Positions 23,115 through 31,266 of a DNA stretch of 64,000 bases are shown here, piece after piece. The first letter of the stretch is position 1. Every line of letters starts with the position of its first letter. The DNA comes from Amycolatopsis sp. NBC_01480. Lineage in GTDB: Bacteria; Actinomycetota; Actinomycetes; Mycobacteriales; Pseudonocardiaceae. The DNA lies in NCBI RefSeq assembly GCF_036227205.1, contig NZ_CP109442.1, positions 8,866,001 to 8,930,000 of the forward strand, read 5' to 3'. The position numbers and the translations under genes are program-made. Below the pieces are notes generated by a model. It had not been told where the DNA came from. It ran no database searches and saw only the letters and a program-made list of their open reading frames with translations.

Positions 23115-24314
23115 TCAGTTGGGGTTCGAGGCGTGGGTGAGGGTCTGCCATTCCACGAACAGGTTGTTGGTGCCCGCCGGGCGTTGCTGCTCGGTCAGGG
23201 TCTGGGTGTTGGCCATGGCGATGCCGAGGCGGGTGTTCAGGGCGTTGAAGCCCACCTCGGTGACCGGGCCGAGGCCCAGGGTGAGCTTGCCGCCGCACAG
23301 GTTGCTCGGGACGGCGGCGCCCAGCTGGTACTTCGACTGGAAGCCCAGGGCCTGGCGAAGCCGTTCGCCGACATCAGTGCCGTACAGGTCCTGGCCCTGG
23401 ATGCGGGAGGTTTCCGCGACGTCGGCGATCGAGGCGATGCCGTAGCCGGTGTGGACGAAGTCGCGGCAGGTTTCCTGGGTCAGGCCGGTCATGAAGGTGC
23501 CCTGGCCCTGCCAGTAGCTGACGATCTGGTCGCGCGTGTTCAAGCCGCTGCCGGGCACCGTCTTGGGCAGGGAACCGTCGCTGGACAGATAGACGTACGC
23601 GGCCACGCGGTTGCGGTAGCGGGCCATCGCCGAGTCGTAGCTGGACTGGTCGTCGAGGAAGACGGAGATGCCGACGGCGGCCTCCATCATCACCAGCTCC
23701 CAGTTCCCGTTGCTGTTGCTGCCGCCGATGATCTTCGACAGGTAGACGTTGCGCAGCATCGTCGCGAAGCGGCCGGCGTTGGGCCAGCTGGTGTACGTCG
23801 ACTTGATCAGCTCGGCCGCCCGCGACCACGACGAGCCCGCCCAGCCGGTCTGCAGCGGCGCGTTGCTGTTGGTGTGATTGGTGATCGTCGCCGACCACGC
23901 GTCCATCAGCTCGATCGCCTTCTTGGCGTAACGGTCGTCCTGCGTCAGATACCAGGCGAGGGCGTCGGTATACGCGGCGATCGCGTCTTCCCGCTCATCG
24001 GTACAACCGAGATTCGGATTCGAATAAGGGCCGCATTCGACGACCGAACGCGGTTTCGCGGTACGGGAAAGGGAGGCGTACGAACTGCCCATCATCTGGT
24101 CGTACGCGCTCTTCCACGGCTGGGCGCCGGAATTGACCTTCGTGCGGACGAAATCCAGTTGTGCGCGGCTGACCAGCACCCCGGGGTGCGTGAAAGCCGC
24201 AGGTGCGGCCGGGGTGGGCGTGGCCGGTGCCGGAGTGGCCGCCAGTCCCAGCAGGACTGGCAGCATTGCCGTGAGGGTGAGGAGTTTCCTCACCCGGGAA
24301 CCTCGTGCGGACAT
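23115..24314 (-). CDS. Secreted alginate-lyase-superfamily protein
   Basis: 399 aa exported protein. A Sec signal with a basic start and hydrophobic core (LLTLTAMLPVLLGLAAT) ends near residue 32 at an Ala-Pro-rich stretch. The mature part resembles the all-alpha alginate lyase superfamily seen in actinobacteria: FTHPGVLVSRAQLDFVRTKV near the start, the NHTNSNAPLQTGW segment (a candidate Asn/His active-site loop), and GNWELVMMEAAVGI. It probably attacks uronic-acid-rich polysaccharide, but the substrate is not evident. Start supported by GAGGAG 4 bases upstream. Monocistronic, with hairpins behind it. Confidence 0.85.
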   Translation of the reverse strand: MSARGSRVRKLLTLTAMLPVLLGLAATPAPATPTPAAPAAFTHPGVLVSRAQLDFVRTKVNSGAQPWKSAYDQMMGSSYASLSRTAKPRSVVECGPYSNPNLGCTDEREDAIAAYTDALAWYLTQDDRYAKKAIELMDAWSATITNHTNSNAPLQTGWAGSSWSRAAELIKSTYTSWPNAGRFATMLRNVYLSKIIGGSNSNGNWELVMMEAAVGISVFLDDQSSYDSAMARYRNRVAAYVYLSSDGSLPKTVPGSGLNTRDQIVSYWQGQGTFMTGLTQETCRDFVHTGYGIASIADVAETSRIQGQDLYGTDVGERLRQALGFQSKYQLGAAVPSNLCGGKLTLGLGPVTEVGFNALNTRLGIAMANTQTLTEQQRPAGTNNLFVEWQTLTHASNPN

Positions 24315-24454
24315 GGCTCTCCTCGGTGGGGGGCGGAGGGATAGTGATCTGCATCACTGGTGAGCGCTGTGTCCTAGTTTCATGGTCCAGACCAGAGTCG
24401 TCAAGACCGGGCAAAAACTTTCTTCGCGTTCCGAAGGAACAGTTCCCGCATAAA

Positions 24455-24498
24455 TTCAGCCCGCTGAACGGAGGGCTATTTCCATTCAGCGGGCTGAA
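24455..24498. terminator. Inverted repeat downstream of the enoyl-CoA hydratase gene
   Basis: Perfect 14-bp arms (TTCAGCCCGCTGAA and TTCAGCGGGCTGAA) separated by 16 bases, 15 bp beyond the hydratase stop codon. It fits a terminator for the paaX-hydratase transcript. The surrounding 24315-24512 is otherwise AT-richer DNA with no gene that I can see; it should also hold the promoter of the secreted lyase-like gene. Confidence 0.6.
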
Positions 24499-24512
24499 CA
24501 ATTCAAGGAGCC

Positions 24513-25286
24513 TCAGCGGCCGGTGAACGTCGCCTTCCCGGGGCCGTCGGCGAGGAACGACTTCACCGCGCCGCGCAGGTCGGCCGTGTCGAAGAGCCCG
24601 GCGGCGATGGACGTGACGTGGGCGTTCGCCTCCGGCACGCCGCCGTGCTCGAAGTGCGCGAGCACGCGCTTGGTGGCCGCGTGGGCCTGCGTCGGCCCCG
24701 CTGCCAGGTCCGCGGCGAACTTCCGTGCCGCGGCGTCGAAGCCGTCGTCCGGGAGCACGCGGTTGACCACGTTCCAGCGTTCGAGCGTGGTCGCGTCGTA
24801 GGTGTCGCCGGTGTAGACGAACTCCTTGGCGCGTGCGACCCCCGCCCGCGCGGCGAGGCGCTGGGTCCCGCCCATCGTCGGGGTCAGCCCGACCACCTTC
24901 TCCACCAGCCCGAACCTCGCGCGCGACGCCGCGAGCAGCAGGTCGCAGGCCACCGCGACCTCGAACGCCCAGGTCAGGCACAGGCCGTGTGCGGCGAACA
25001 CCGTCGGGAACGGCAGTGCGGCGAGGCGTTCCGGGACGGTGAGCAGCCGGTCGAAGAAGACCTTCGCCTCGGCGGCCGAGCCCTGAGCGTCGAAGAGGGA
25101 GACGTCGACGCCACCGCTCACGATCTTGCCCTCGGCGCGGATCAGCAGCGCCCGCGCGGGCTCGGCTTCCAGCGCGGCGATCGCCGTGAGGAGGTCGTTC
25201 TGCAGCTCGGTGGTGTACAGGTTGAGCGGGGGCGCGTCGATGGTCAGCACGGCCAGGCCGTGCTCGTCCCGGTCCAGGCGGGTCAT
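24513..25286 (-). CDS. Enoyl-CoA hydratase/isomerase family protein
   Basis: 257 aa crotonase-fold enzyme acting on acyl-CoA thioesters. Crotonase landmarks include an oxyanion-hole region near residues 60-66 (GKIVSGGVDVSLF), the central LPFPTVFAAHGLCLTWAFEVAVACDLLLAA segment, and LVEKVVGLTPTMGGTQRLA. The ATG at 25286 overlaps the PaaX stop by 4 bases and has AGGAGAAGG in front. A longer open frame to 26279 only reads through the paaX gene out of frame. Co-transcription with a PaaX regulator suggests aromatic or fatty-acid catabolism. The exact reaction is not determined. Confidence 0.9.
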   Translation of the reverse strand: MTRLDRDEHGLAVLTIDAPPLNLYTTELQNDLLTAIAALEAEPARALLIRAEGKIVSGGVDVSLFDAQGSAAEAKVFFDRLLTVPERLAALPFPTVFAAHGLCLTWAFEVAVACDLLLAASRARFGLVEKVVGLTPTMGGTQRLAARAGVARAKEFVYTGDTYDATTLERWNVVNRVLPDDGFDAAARKFAADLAAGPTQAHAATKRVLAHFEHGGVPEANAHVTSIAAGLFDTADLRGAVKSFLADGPGKATFTGR

Positions 25287-26212
25287 GCCTTCTCCTCCTT
25301 CTGGAGCAACTCGTCCCAGTGCCGCTGCGCCTCCGGCCGCCAGTCGACGTGCTTGCGGTGGAACAGTTCCGCGGCCTTCGCCCCGCTCCACTCGGCCGGC
25401 AGCAGCTCGGCGGGCAGCCGCGGGTCGAGGAACGGGAAGCGGCGCCACTCGTGCACCAGTTCGGTCTGCGCGCGCAGCGCCGGTCGGCCGCCGGCGGGCT
25501 GCAGGCCGGTGAACCGGTCGATGAAGTCCTCGTAGCGGTCGGTCAGCTCGGACAGGTCCCACGAGCGGGCGACCATGCTCTCCTGCTCCCCGACCTCGCC
25601 GTACGCCGCGGTGAACGACATGGCCTGCGCGTCGAGCCCCAGCTCGGAGACGATCTGCTGGGCCTCGCGCTGCCGGCTCGGGTCCGGGCTGACCCAGACG
25701 CCGGCCACCGGCGAGCCGAAGCCCGCCCAGGTCAGCCGGGTGCGCAGGCGGTGGCGCAGGTCGCGCTTGGCCTCCGGCACCGAGACGATCAGCATCAGCC
25801 ACCGGCCGTCCCAGCTCAGGCCGGCGCGGCCGAACTCGTAGATCCGCTCGGCGCCCTCGGTGAGCAGCCGCCGCCCGGGCGGGGTGAGCGACCAGCGCAC
25901 GCGCCGCCCGACGCGCTCGGACACCAGCCACCCTTCGGCCGAGGAGCGCGCGAGCGCTTGGCGCGCCGACTTCTCCTCGACGTCGAGCACGCCCAGCACG
26001 TCGACGAGCATGGAGGTCCACACCGGCCGGTCCCGCGGCAGCACGTACTCGCCGAGGACCGTCATCAGCAGGGAGCGGGCGCTCGCGTGGCTGACCTCGC
26101 GCCTCCTGCTGACCGTCGGCCGTGGCGCCGCGGCGCGGGGGTCCCGCGGCTTCGCCCGCTGGCCGAACGCGACCGGGGTGGCGGGTTCCGCCATGAGTTT
26201 CACCGACCTCAC
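25283..26212 (-). CDS. PaaX-family transcriptional regulator
   Basis: About 309 aa. It has an N-terminal winged helix (ARSLLMTVLGEYVLPRDRPVWTSMLV to SSAEGWLVSERVGRRVRWSLT), then the PaaX middle domain (DGRWLMLIVSVPEAKRDLRHRLRTRLTWAGFGSPVAGVWVSPD) and a C-terminal FTGLQPAGGRPALRAQTELVHEWRRFPFLDP segment typical of the family. PaaX proteins repress phenylacetyl-CoA genes and respond to aryl-CoA; ligand here unknown. The start may be this GTG (AGGGAG close upstream) or the ATG at 26194. It is translationally coupled to the hydratase by ATGA. Confidence 0.9.
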   Translation of the reverse strand: MRSVKLMAEPATPVAFGQRAKPRDPRAAAPRPTVSRRREVSHASARSLLMTVLGEYVLPRDRPVWTSMLVDVLGVLDVEEKSARQALARSSAEGWLVSERVGRRVRWSLTPPGRRLLTEGAERIYEFGRAGLSWDGRWLMLIVSVPEAKRDLRHRLRTRLTWAGFGSPVAGVWVSPDPSRQREAQQIVSELGLDAQAMSFTAAYGEVGEQESMVARSWDLSELTDRYEDFIDRFTGLQPAGGRPALRAQTELVHEWRRFPFLDPRLPAELLPAEWSGAKAAELFHRKHVDWRPEAQRHWDELLQKEEKA

Positions 26213-26260
26213 TGCTCCCTAGGATCGACAACCCGCCCAGGGTACCCACTCCGAGTGACC

Positions 26261-26458
26261 GTGACGACACTCGACACACACACGGCAGGGTCGGGTCTGG
26301 GGCGTGCCCCAGCTGACAGCGCTGTCGCGGCTGGACCGCTCGGGCCGTCCACGATCAGCTCGGGTCGCGGCGCCCTGGTCGACCGGGTCGCCGACGTGCC
26401 GGCCGAATCCTTCACCAGCGAAACCGGGACCACCGACGACATCCTCGCGCTGCTCTGA
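26261..26458 (+). CDS. Possible small ORF, 65 aa, hypothetical
   Basis: In the 263-bp gap between paaX and the luciferase-like gene, a plus-strand frame from GTG 26261 (or 26255) to TGA 26458 encodes a Thr/Ser/Gly/Ala-rich peptide ending TSETGTTDDILALL. Its second half has coding-like third-position GC, but there is no clear ribosome-binding site, no Cys and no domain I recognise. It may not be a gene. Confidence 0.2.
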   Translation: MTTLDTHTAGSGLGRAPADSAVAAGPLGPSTISSGRGALVDRVADVPAESFTSETGTTDDILALL

Positions 26459-26475
26459 ATTTCTCCCGAGCGGCG

Positions 26476-27453
26476 TCAGGCCCGGGCCGCGGCGTGCAAC
26501 GCGGGTTCGAAGTCGGTGCCGCGGATGTTGGTCACCATCAGGTTGGTCGCTCCGGCGGTCCGGTAGCGGTCCAGGGACTTGACTACCGCGGGCTGCTCGC
26601 CGATGGCGCACAGGTCGTCGATGAAGGCGTCGCTGATGGCGGACATTTGGCGGGGCTCGTCGCCGGTGGCGGCGTCGTAGGCGGTGATGTCGGGGGTGTA
26701 GCCGGCTGTCGCGAACATGGCGCGGTAGAAGGGCAATCCGAAGTAGCGGTGGAGTTCGGCGCGGATTCCGGCGTGGGCGTGGGCCACATCGTCGGTTGCG
26801 GCGGTGGGGATTGCGGCCACGATGTCGAAGCCCGCGAGATCCTTCCCGGCGGCACGGCGCGCCTCGGCGATTTCCGGCACCACGACGTCGCGGACGTAGG
26901 AAGACGGGCAGGCCCACAGCACGATCCCGTCGGCGATCTCGCCCGCGAGCCGGATCATCTTGCGTGACAGCCCGGCCAGGTAGATCGGGATGCCGGGCCG
27001 CGGCGAGAATCCCGCGAACGCGAACTGCGAGCGCCACCGGGCGCCGTCGGGCGCCGGGTGGCCGGCCAGCAGGGACCGCACCACGGACACGTACTCGCGC
27101 ATTTCCGCCAGCGGGTTCCCGATCTCCTGGCCGTGCCAGGCCGCCATCGTCACGCGGTGCCCGCTGCCGAGGCCGAGCCGGAAACGGCCGCCCGACAGGT
27201 CGTCCAGTGTGGCGGCGGTCTGCGCCATCGACGCCGGCGAACGGTGGTAGATCGGCGCGACGGCCGTGCCGAGGCGGACGCGCGGGGCGACGGTGGACAG
27301 CGCGGCGAGCGTGGTGAACGAGTCCCGCGCCGAGATGTGCGAGCAGTTGATCGACTCGTAACCCAGCTCGTCGGCGAGCCGCGCGTGCCGGGCGATCGTG
27401 GCGAAGTCCCCGGTGGTGGGAATCAGCGCGCTCGTCTTGGCCATTTCGCTCAT
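26476..27453 (-). CDS. Luciferase-like (F420-type) oxidoreductase
   Basis: 325 aa bacterial-luciferase-fold enzyme of the kind that uses F420 or reduced flavin. Family landmarks are ARLADELGYESINCSHI near the start, RVRLGTAVAPIYHRSPASMAQTAATLDDLSGGRFRLGLGSGHRV, and PIYLAGLSRKMIRLAGEIADGIVLWACPSSYV. The ATG at 27453 overlaps the stop of the upstream FAD monooxygenase by 4 bases, so the two are co-translated. That pairing suggests oxidative breakdown of an aromatic or cyclic compound. Cofactor and substrate are inferred only from the family. Confidence 0.9.
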   Translation of the reverse strand: MSEMAKTSALIPTTGDFATIARHARLADELGYESINCSHISARDSFTTLAALSTVAPRVRLGTAVAPIYHRSPASMAQTAATLDDLSGGRFRLGLGSGHRVTMAAWHGQEIGNPLAEMREYVSVVRSLLAGHPAPDGARWRSQFAFAGFSPRPGIPIYLAGLSRKMIRLAGEIADGIVLWACPSSYVRDVVVPEIAEARRAAGKDLAGFDIVAAIPTAATDDVAHAHAGIRAELHRYFGLPFYRAMFATAGYTPDITAYDAATGDEPRQMSAISDAFIDDLCAIGEQPAVVKSLDRYRTAGATNLMVTNIRGTDFEPALHAAARA

Positions 27454-29219
27454 CGTTGCCGGCCCACGGCCTGGCGCACGGCGGCCAGCAACTCGGCCGT
27501 GCTGCCCTCCTCGATCCGGCGGGCGCGCCAGGCCACGTGCCGGTCCGGCCGGACCAGCACACACCCGGTCGTCTCGACCTCCCGGCGGGCGGACCATTCG
27601 CCGTACGGGTCGAGCAGGCCGCCCGGCCCGCCGATGACGTGCACGTCGACCCGCACACCGGCCTCTTCGGACACTGCCGCCGCGGCGGCGGCCCACTGCT
27701 CCCCACCGCATCCGGTCAGCAGCGCGAAACCCAGGCCGTCGACCAAGTCCAGTGTGGACAGTGCCTCGCCGTCGCGCTCGAGCAGGGCGTGCGGCACCCG
27801 GGTCCCCGGCCGGGAGCTGGGCCGGTAGAACAGCTGCGGATCCGCCTCGGACGCCGATTCGACGCCGTCGTCGGCCAGCACCCCGCTTTCGTACCGGTAG
27901 CCCAGCTCGACCCCGTGGGCGTTGAACTGGTAGTTGCTCAGCTCGACGGCGGCGCGCAGGGCCGCGCGACGTTCGTCGCCCGCGATCCCGGGCTCGTACA
28001 GCACCTCCAGCTCCTTCCAGCCGTCCTCAGTGGACTGTCCCGGTTCGAAGCCGAGTGCCGCGTCGACGGCCGCACCCTCGTGCAGGCTGGTGATCGCCCG
28101 CCGGACGCCGGCCGCTCCCACCGGCTGGCGCTCCTCGCTGTAGCTCTCGAGCAGAGCCGGCCCAGCGTGCCCGCCGAGGCTCAGCGCGAGTTTCCAGGCG
28201 AGGTTGTCCGCGTCCGCGACCGACATGTTCAGCCCGAGCCCGTTGGTCGGCGGGTGCCGGTGCACCGCGTCCCCCATGCAGAACACCCGGCCTTGCTGGT
28301 ACCGCGGGGCCACCTGGGCGTTCACCTGCCAGCCGGCCACGCCGAGGATCTCGGCCTCGACCGGCTCCCCCACCACGGCGTCGATGCGGGCCCGCAGCTC
28401 GGCCGCCGACAGCTCTTCCAGCACGGTCACCGCGGGGTCGTACAGGAACGCCAGCACGAACTCGGTGAACGGCTTGTGGCAGATCAGCGTGCCCAGCCGC
28501 AGCGGCGGCAGCGGTCCCGGCATCACGTTCCAGGTCAGCACTCCCGGGCGATGCGCGAGGTATCGCGTGAGGTCGGCCCGGAACCAGACGTTCACGGCGC
28601 GGGCGAGATCGGCCTGCCCCTCGACCTCCAGCCCCGCCTGCGCCAGCACCCGGCTGCGGGCACCGTCGGCCCCGACGACGTACTGCGAGCGGACAGTGGT
28701 GACCGCGTCCGTCCGGCGGTCCCGGACCGTGCTGGTGACCCCGTCCGCATCCTGCTCCAGTTCGAGGAACTCGGTCTCGAACCGGATGTCGGCGCCGGCT
28801 TCCCGAGCCGCCTCCAGCAGCAGCGGCTCGAGCACGGTCTGCGGGCAGTTCGCCATCGGCTCGGGGCTCGAGGCCAGGTACTCGCCGAGCCGGTCCGCGC
28901 CGGTCCCCCAGGCCTCCGACCGGGCCACCTCCCGGCCGGCCAGCGTGGTCACCCAGAGGTTGTTGCGCATCATCCGCTGCGGGGTGGCGGCGGCGTGGAA
29001 CCGCTCGCTGACGCCGAGGTGCCGCAGGATCTCCACCGTGCGCTGATTGACGATGTGCGCGCGGGGTGTGTGCGCCGTGCCCGGGTGACGCTCGACGAGC
29101 AGGTGGTCGATTCCGTAGTGGCGCAGCGAAAGCGACAGCGCCAGGCCCGCCGGGCCGGCCCCCACCACGAGGACCGGCACCTCGACGTCGGCTTCCGGTG
29201 CAGAGCGGCGATTCGGCAT
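27450..29219 (-). CDS. FAD-dependent aromatic hydroxylase (TfdB/MhpA-like)
   Basis: 589 aa flavoprotein monooxygenase of the phenol hydroxylase class. It has the Rossmann motif VVGAGPAGLALSLSLRHYG near residues 19-37, a VVGADGARSRV motif mid-protein (DG loop contacting FAD and NADPH), the GDAVHRHPPTNGLGLN motif, and a C-terminal thioredoxin-like domain. Length fits chlorophenol hydroxylases (about 590-600). Start ATG at 29219 with GGAGGAACG in front; codons upstream in frame lie in the GntR remnant. First gene of a two-gene unit with the luciferase-like oxidoreductase. A GntR gene that once stood divergently beside it is now broken. Confidence 0.93.
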   Translation of the reverse strand: MPNRRSAPEADVEVPVLVVGAGPAGLALSLSLRHYGIDHLLVERHPGTAHTPRAHIVNQRTVEILRHLGVSERFHAAATPQRMMRNNLWVTTLAGREVARSEAWGTGADRLGEYLASSPEPMANCPQTVLEPLLLEAAREAGADIRFETEFLELEQDADGVTSTVRDRRTDAVTTVRSQYVVGADGARSRVLAQAGLEVEGQADLARAVNVWFRADLTRYLAHRPGVLTWNVMPGPLPPLRLGTLICHKPFTEFVLAFLYDPAVTVLEELSAAELRARIDAVVGEPVEAEILGVAGWQVNAQVAPRYQQGRVFCMGDAVHRHPPTNGLGLNMSVADADNLAWKLALSLGGHAGPALLESYSEERQPVGAAGVRRAITSLHEGAAVDAALGFEPGQSTEDGWKELEVLYEPGIAGDERRAALRAAVELSNYQFNAHGVELGYRYESGVLADDGVESASEADPQLFYRPSSRPGTRVPHALLERDGEALSTLDLVDGLGFALLTGCGGEQWAAAAAAVSEEAGVRVDVHVIGGPGGLLDPYGEWSARREVETTGCVLVRPDRHVAWRARRIEEGSTAELLAAVRQAVGRQR

Positions 29220-29226
29220 CGTTCCT

Positions 29227-29616
29227 CCTGGAGATCCGGCACCGCGGAAGCCCCATCCCACCTCCTGGAGCGCACCCCGGTCTCGGCCGAGGACGGCAGC
29301 TTCAACGAGGAATGGTCGGTCCGGCACCGCGACTTCCACCGCGCGCTCCTGGCCGGCTGCGGGAACGCGCGGCTGGAAGGGGTCGCGAACGCCTTGCGCG
29401 ACAGCGCCGAGCTGTACCGCCGCTGGTACTGGGTGCTCACCGACGACCACCACCGCGACATCCCGGACGAGCACCGCCGGCTCAAGGACCTCGCCATCGC
29501 GCGGGATCAGGATTCCGCGGTCGAGCTCCTGACCGCCCACATCGAACGAGCACCCCACCAGCTGATCGCCTACGCCCGGGAGCACGGCGTCGACCAGCTG
29601 CACAACCGCCCGGAGT
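29227..29616 (+). pseudogene. GntR/FCD regulator remnant, 5' truncated
   Basis: The plus frame encodes the C-terminal ligand-binding half of a GntR-FCD regulator: NEEWSVRHRDFHRALLAGCGN, then LYRRWYWVLTDDHH, then EHRRLKDLAIARDQDSAVELLTAHIERAPHQLIAYA. The DNA-binding winged helix is absent, because sequence before about 29227 is the monooxygenase RBS and gene on the other strand. At the 3' side the IS1380-family element interrupts the last few codons; rejoining the flanks restores a frame that stops 6 codons on. So both ends are damaged and DNA binding is lost. Confidence 0.75.
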
Positions 29617-29620
29617 CTAA

Positions 29621-31266
29621 CCTCGATCTTTCATGGGGTTGTGGGGTTCGGTGGATGTTTCTGTGGTGGCCTAAATTTGGTCGGAAGCGGTGGTGTGGGC
29701 ATGGTTGCGAGCCGGTTGTCGCATCGGCGGGCGGGGTCCGGGGGTCCTTGGTTGTCGGGGTGATGGGTGCGGAGTCAGTCAGGCCAGGGCGCTGCGCGCA
29801 GCCGGGTGAAGGCGTCCGCGAGGTGTTCGGCCCAGGGCCAGTCGCGGTCGAGGTGCATGCTGTGCTTGCGGGCGGTGCGGGTGAGTTTCGCCGCGACCGC
29901 GCAGATCTTGTAGCGGAACGTCGCGGGTTCGCAGCGGGCCAGGTCATCGGTGAAGCACAGCGTCTGGGCCCAGGTGAGCAGGTCCGCGGCGGTCAGGGCC
30001 AGTTCCAGCCAGGCTTTGTTCTCGGCGTAGCCGCGGCAGGGCAGGTTGCGCAGGCCGGTGGCTTTGCCGCAGCGGATGCGGTCTTCGACGCGGGCGTGGG
30101 ATCGGTGGTGGGTTTCGAGGTCGGCGAGTTGCCCGCCGGTGGTGTCGGTGATGAACGCGGTGAACCGGTGCCCGTCGGTGTCGGTGAACCGTAGCTGAGC
30201 ACCGGGGTGTGGTCGTTCCCGGCGGATGATGACCCGTGCACCAGTTGGCCATGTCGTCAGGTCGAGCATGTCGGTGATCTCGGCGACCCATGCCCCCTTG
30301 CGTGGCCGGCCGTCGAGGTCGTAGGCCGGGACCCACGCGTCGGCGGGAATGACGAGGACCGCGGCCTGGACCTCGGCGGCGATTGAGAACCCGAGGGAGA
30401 AGCCGCATCCCGCGGCGCGCACGGCAGCGGCGAAGGCGTGGGTCGCGCCGGCGGCGTCGGTCCGCACCACCACGCGGGGCGTCTCGGGATCATCGGGGAT
30501 GGGCCGGGCGTGAGCGGGCAGCGCGGCCAGGGCCATGGTGAGGATCTCGATATGGTCAGCGGCGGTGTTCGACCCGGCCCGGCCGGGCCGCAGGATCCCG
30601 GCCAGCGCTTCCCCACCGGCAACGTCGGGGCGGTCCAGGTAGGCCAGCAGCGGGTGGAACCCAAACGTCTTCTTCCAGGTTTTCGCCGCGTTCTCTTTCT
30701 CGCTGTGCGCGATGGTGATCATCGCGTCGATGTCGATCACCAACCCGTCCTCGATATCGGGACCGGCTCCGGCGGCCCAGGCCCGTTCCCGCGCGCTCGC
30801 GCGGACCGCGCGCAGCCGGGTGAGGTGTTCCTCGTCGACCCGGTCCAGGACCCGCCACGCGGTGGCATCGCTGGCCACCGGCCCGAACAATTTGTCCTGG
30901 TCCCGCAGCGTCGCCAGATGCGCGAGTGCGTCACCGCCGTCGGCGATCATCACCGACAGATCAGCCAGCACCCGCCCCGGAAGATGGACCGGCATCCCGT
31001 CGTAGGTGTCGAGAAGCGCTTCCGACCAGCCGGTTCCCAGACCGGTGTTGATCGTCAGCTCCCGCAGCAGCGCCACCCCGGCCCGAGACACCAGACCCGC
31101 ACCGTCCGCGGTGACCTCGACCCGCGACTGCTTGCTATCCTGCACCAAGGGAGTGCCTTCCTGCTCGTGGAACCTGATGTCTTCGCAAACACCATTTTCC
31201 CTTACAAGACAGGCACTTCCTCCATTTCAAACCCTGATTTACATCACACTGCGCGAAAGACCCAGG
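29621..31266 (-). mobile_element. IS1380-family insertion sequence, 1646 bp
   Basis: Ends are CCTCGATCTTTC on the left and, reading inward from the right, CCTGGGTCTTTC, imperfect terminal inverted repeats. A 4-bp duplication CTAA flanks it (29617-29620 and 31267-31270), as expected for IS1380 elements. It carries one transposase gene. Left of that gene, about 150 bp is T/G-rich non-coding DNA. It is inserted exactly at the stop codon of the aldo/keto reductase and at the tail of the GntR remnant. Confidence 0.9.
29775..31148 (-). CDS. IS1380-family transposase
   Basis: 457 aa DDE transposase, full length for the family. Visible are DGLVIDIDAMITIAHSEKENAAKTWKKTFGFHPLLAYLD around the first catalytic Asp, a second Asp region (RVVVRTDAAGATHAFAAAVRAAGCGFSLGF), and the C-terminal GYAENKAWLELALTAADLLTW with the catalytic Glu (ENK). 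No frameshift is seen, so the element may still be mobile. Confidence 0.93.
   Translation of the reverse strand: MVQDSKQSRVEVTADGAGLVSRAGVALLRELTINTGLGTGWSEALLDTYDGMPVHLPGRVLADLSVMIADGGDALAHLATLRDQDKLFGPVASDATAWRVLDRVDEEHLTRLRAVRASARERAWAAGAGPDIEDGLVIDIDAMITIAHSEKENAAKTWKKTFGFHPLLAYLDRPDVAGGEALAGILRPGRAGSNTAADHIEILTMALAALPAHARPIPDDPETPRVVVRTDAAGATHAFAAAVRAAGCGFSLGFSIAAEVQAAVLVIPADAWVPAYDLDGRPRKGAWVAEITDMLDLTTWPTGARVIIRRERPHPGAQLRFTDTDGHRFTAFITDTTGGQLADLETHHRSHARVEDRIRCGKATGLRNLPCRGYAENKAWLELALTAADLLTWAQTLCFTDDLARCEPATFRYKICAVAAKLTRTARKHSMHLDRDWPWAEHLADAFTRLRAAPWPD

Noticed and set aside
25287-26279. 588-aa extension of the enoyl-CoA hydratase
   Set aside because: The extra part is the paaX gene read in another frame; the hydratase has its own ATG with a good ribosome-binding site at 25286.
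29220-29603. 717-aa form of the FAD hydroxylase
   Set aside because: The extension is antisense of the GntR remnant; ATG 29219 has GGAGGAACG and the Rossmann motif in the usual place.
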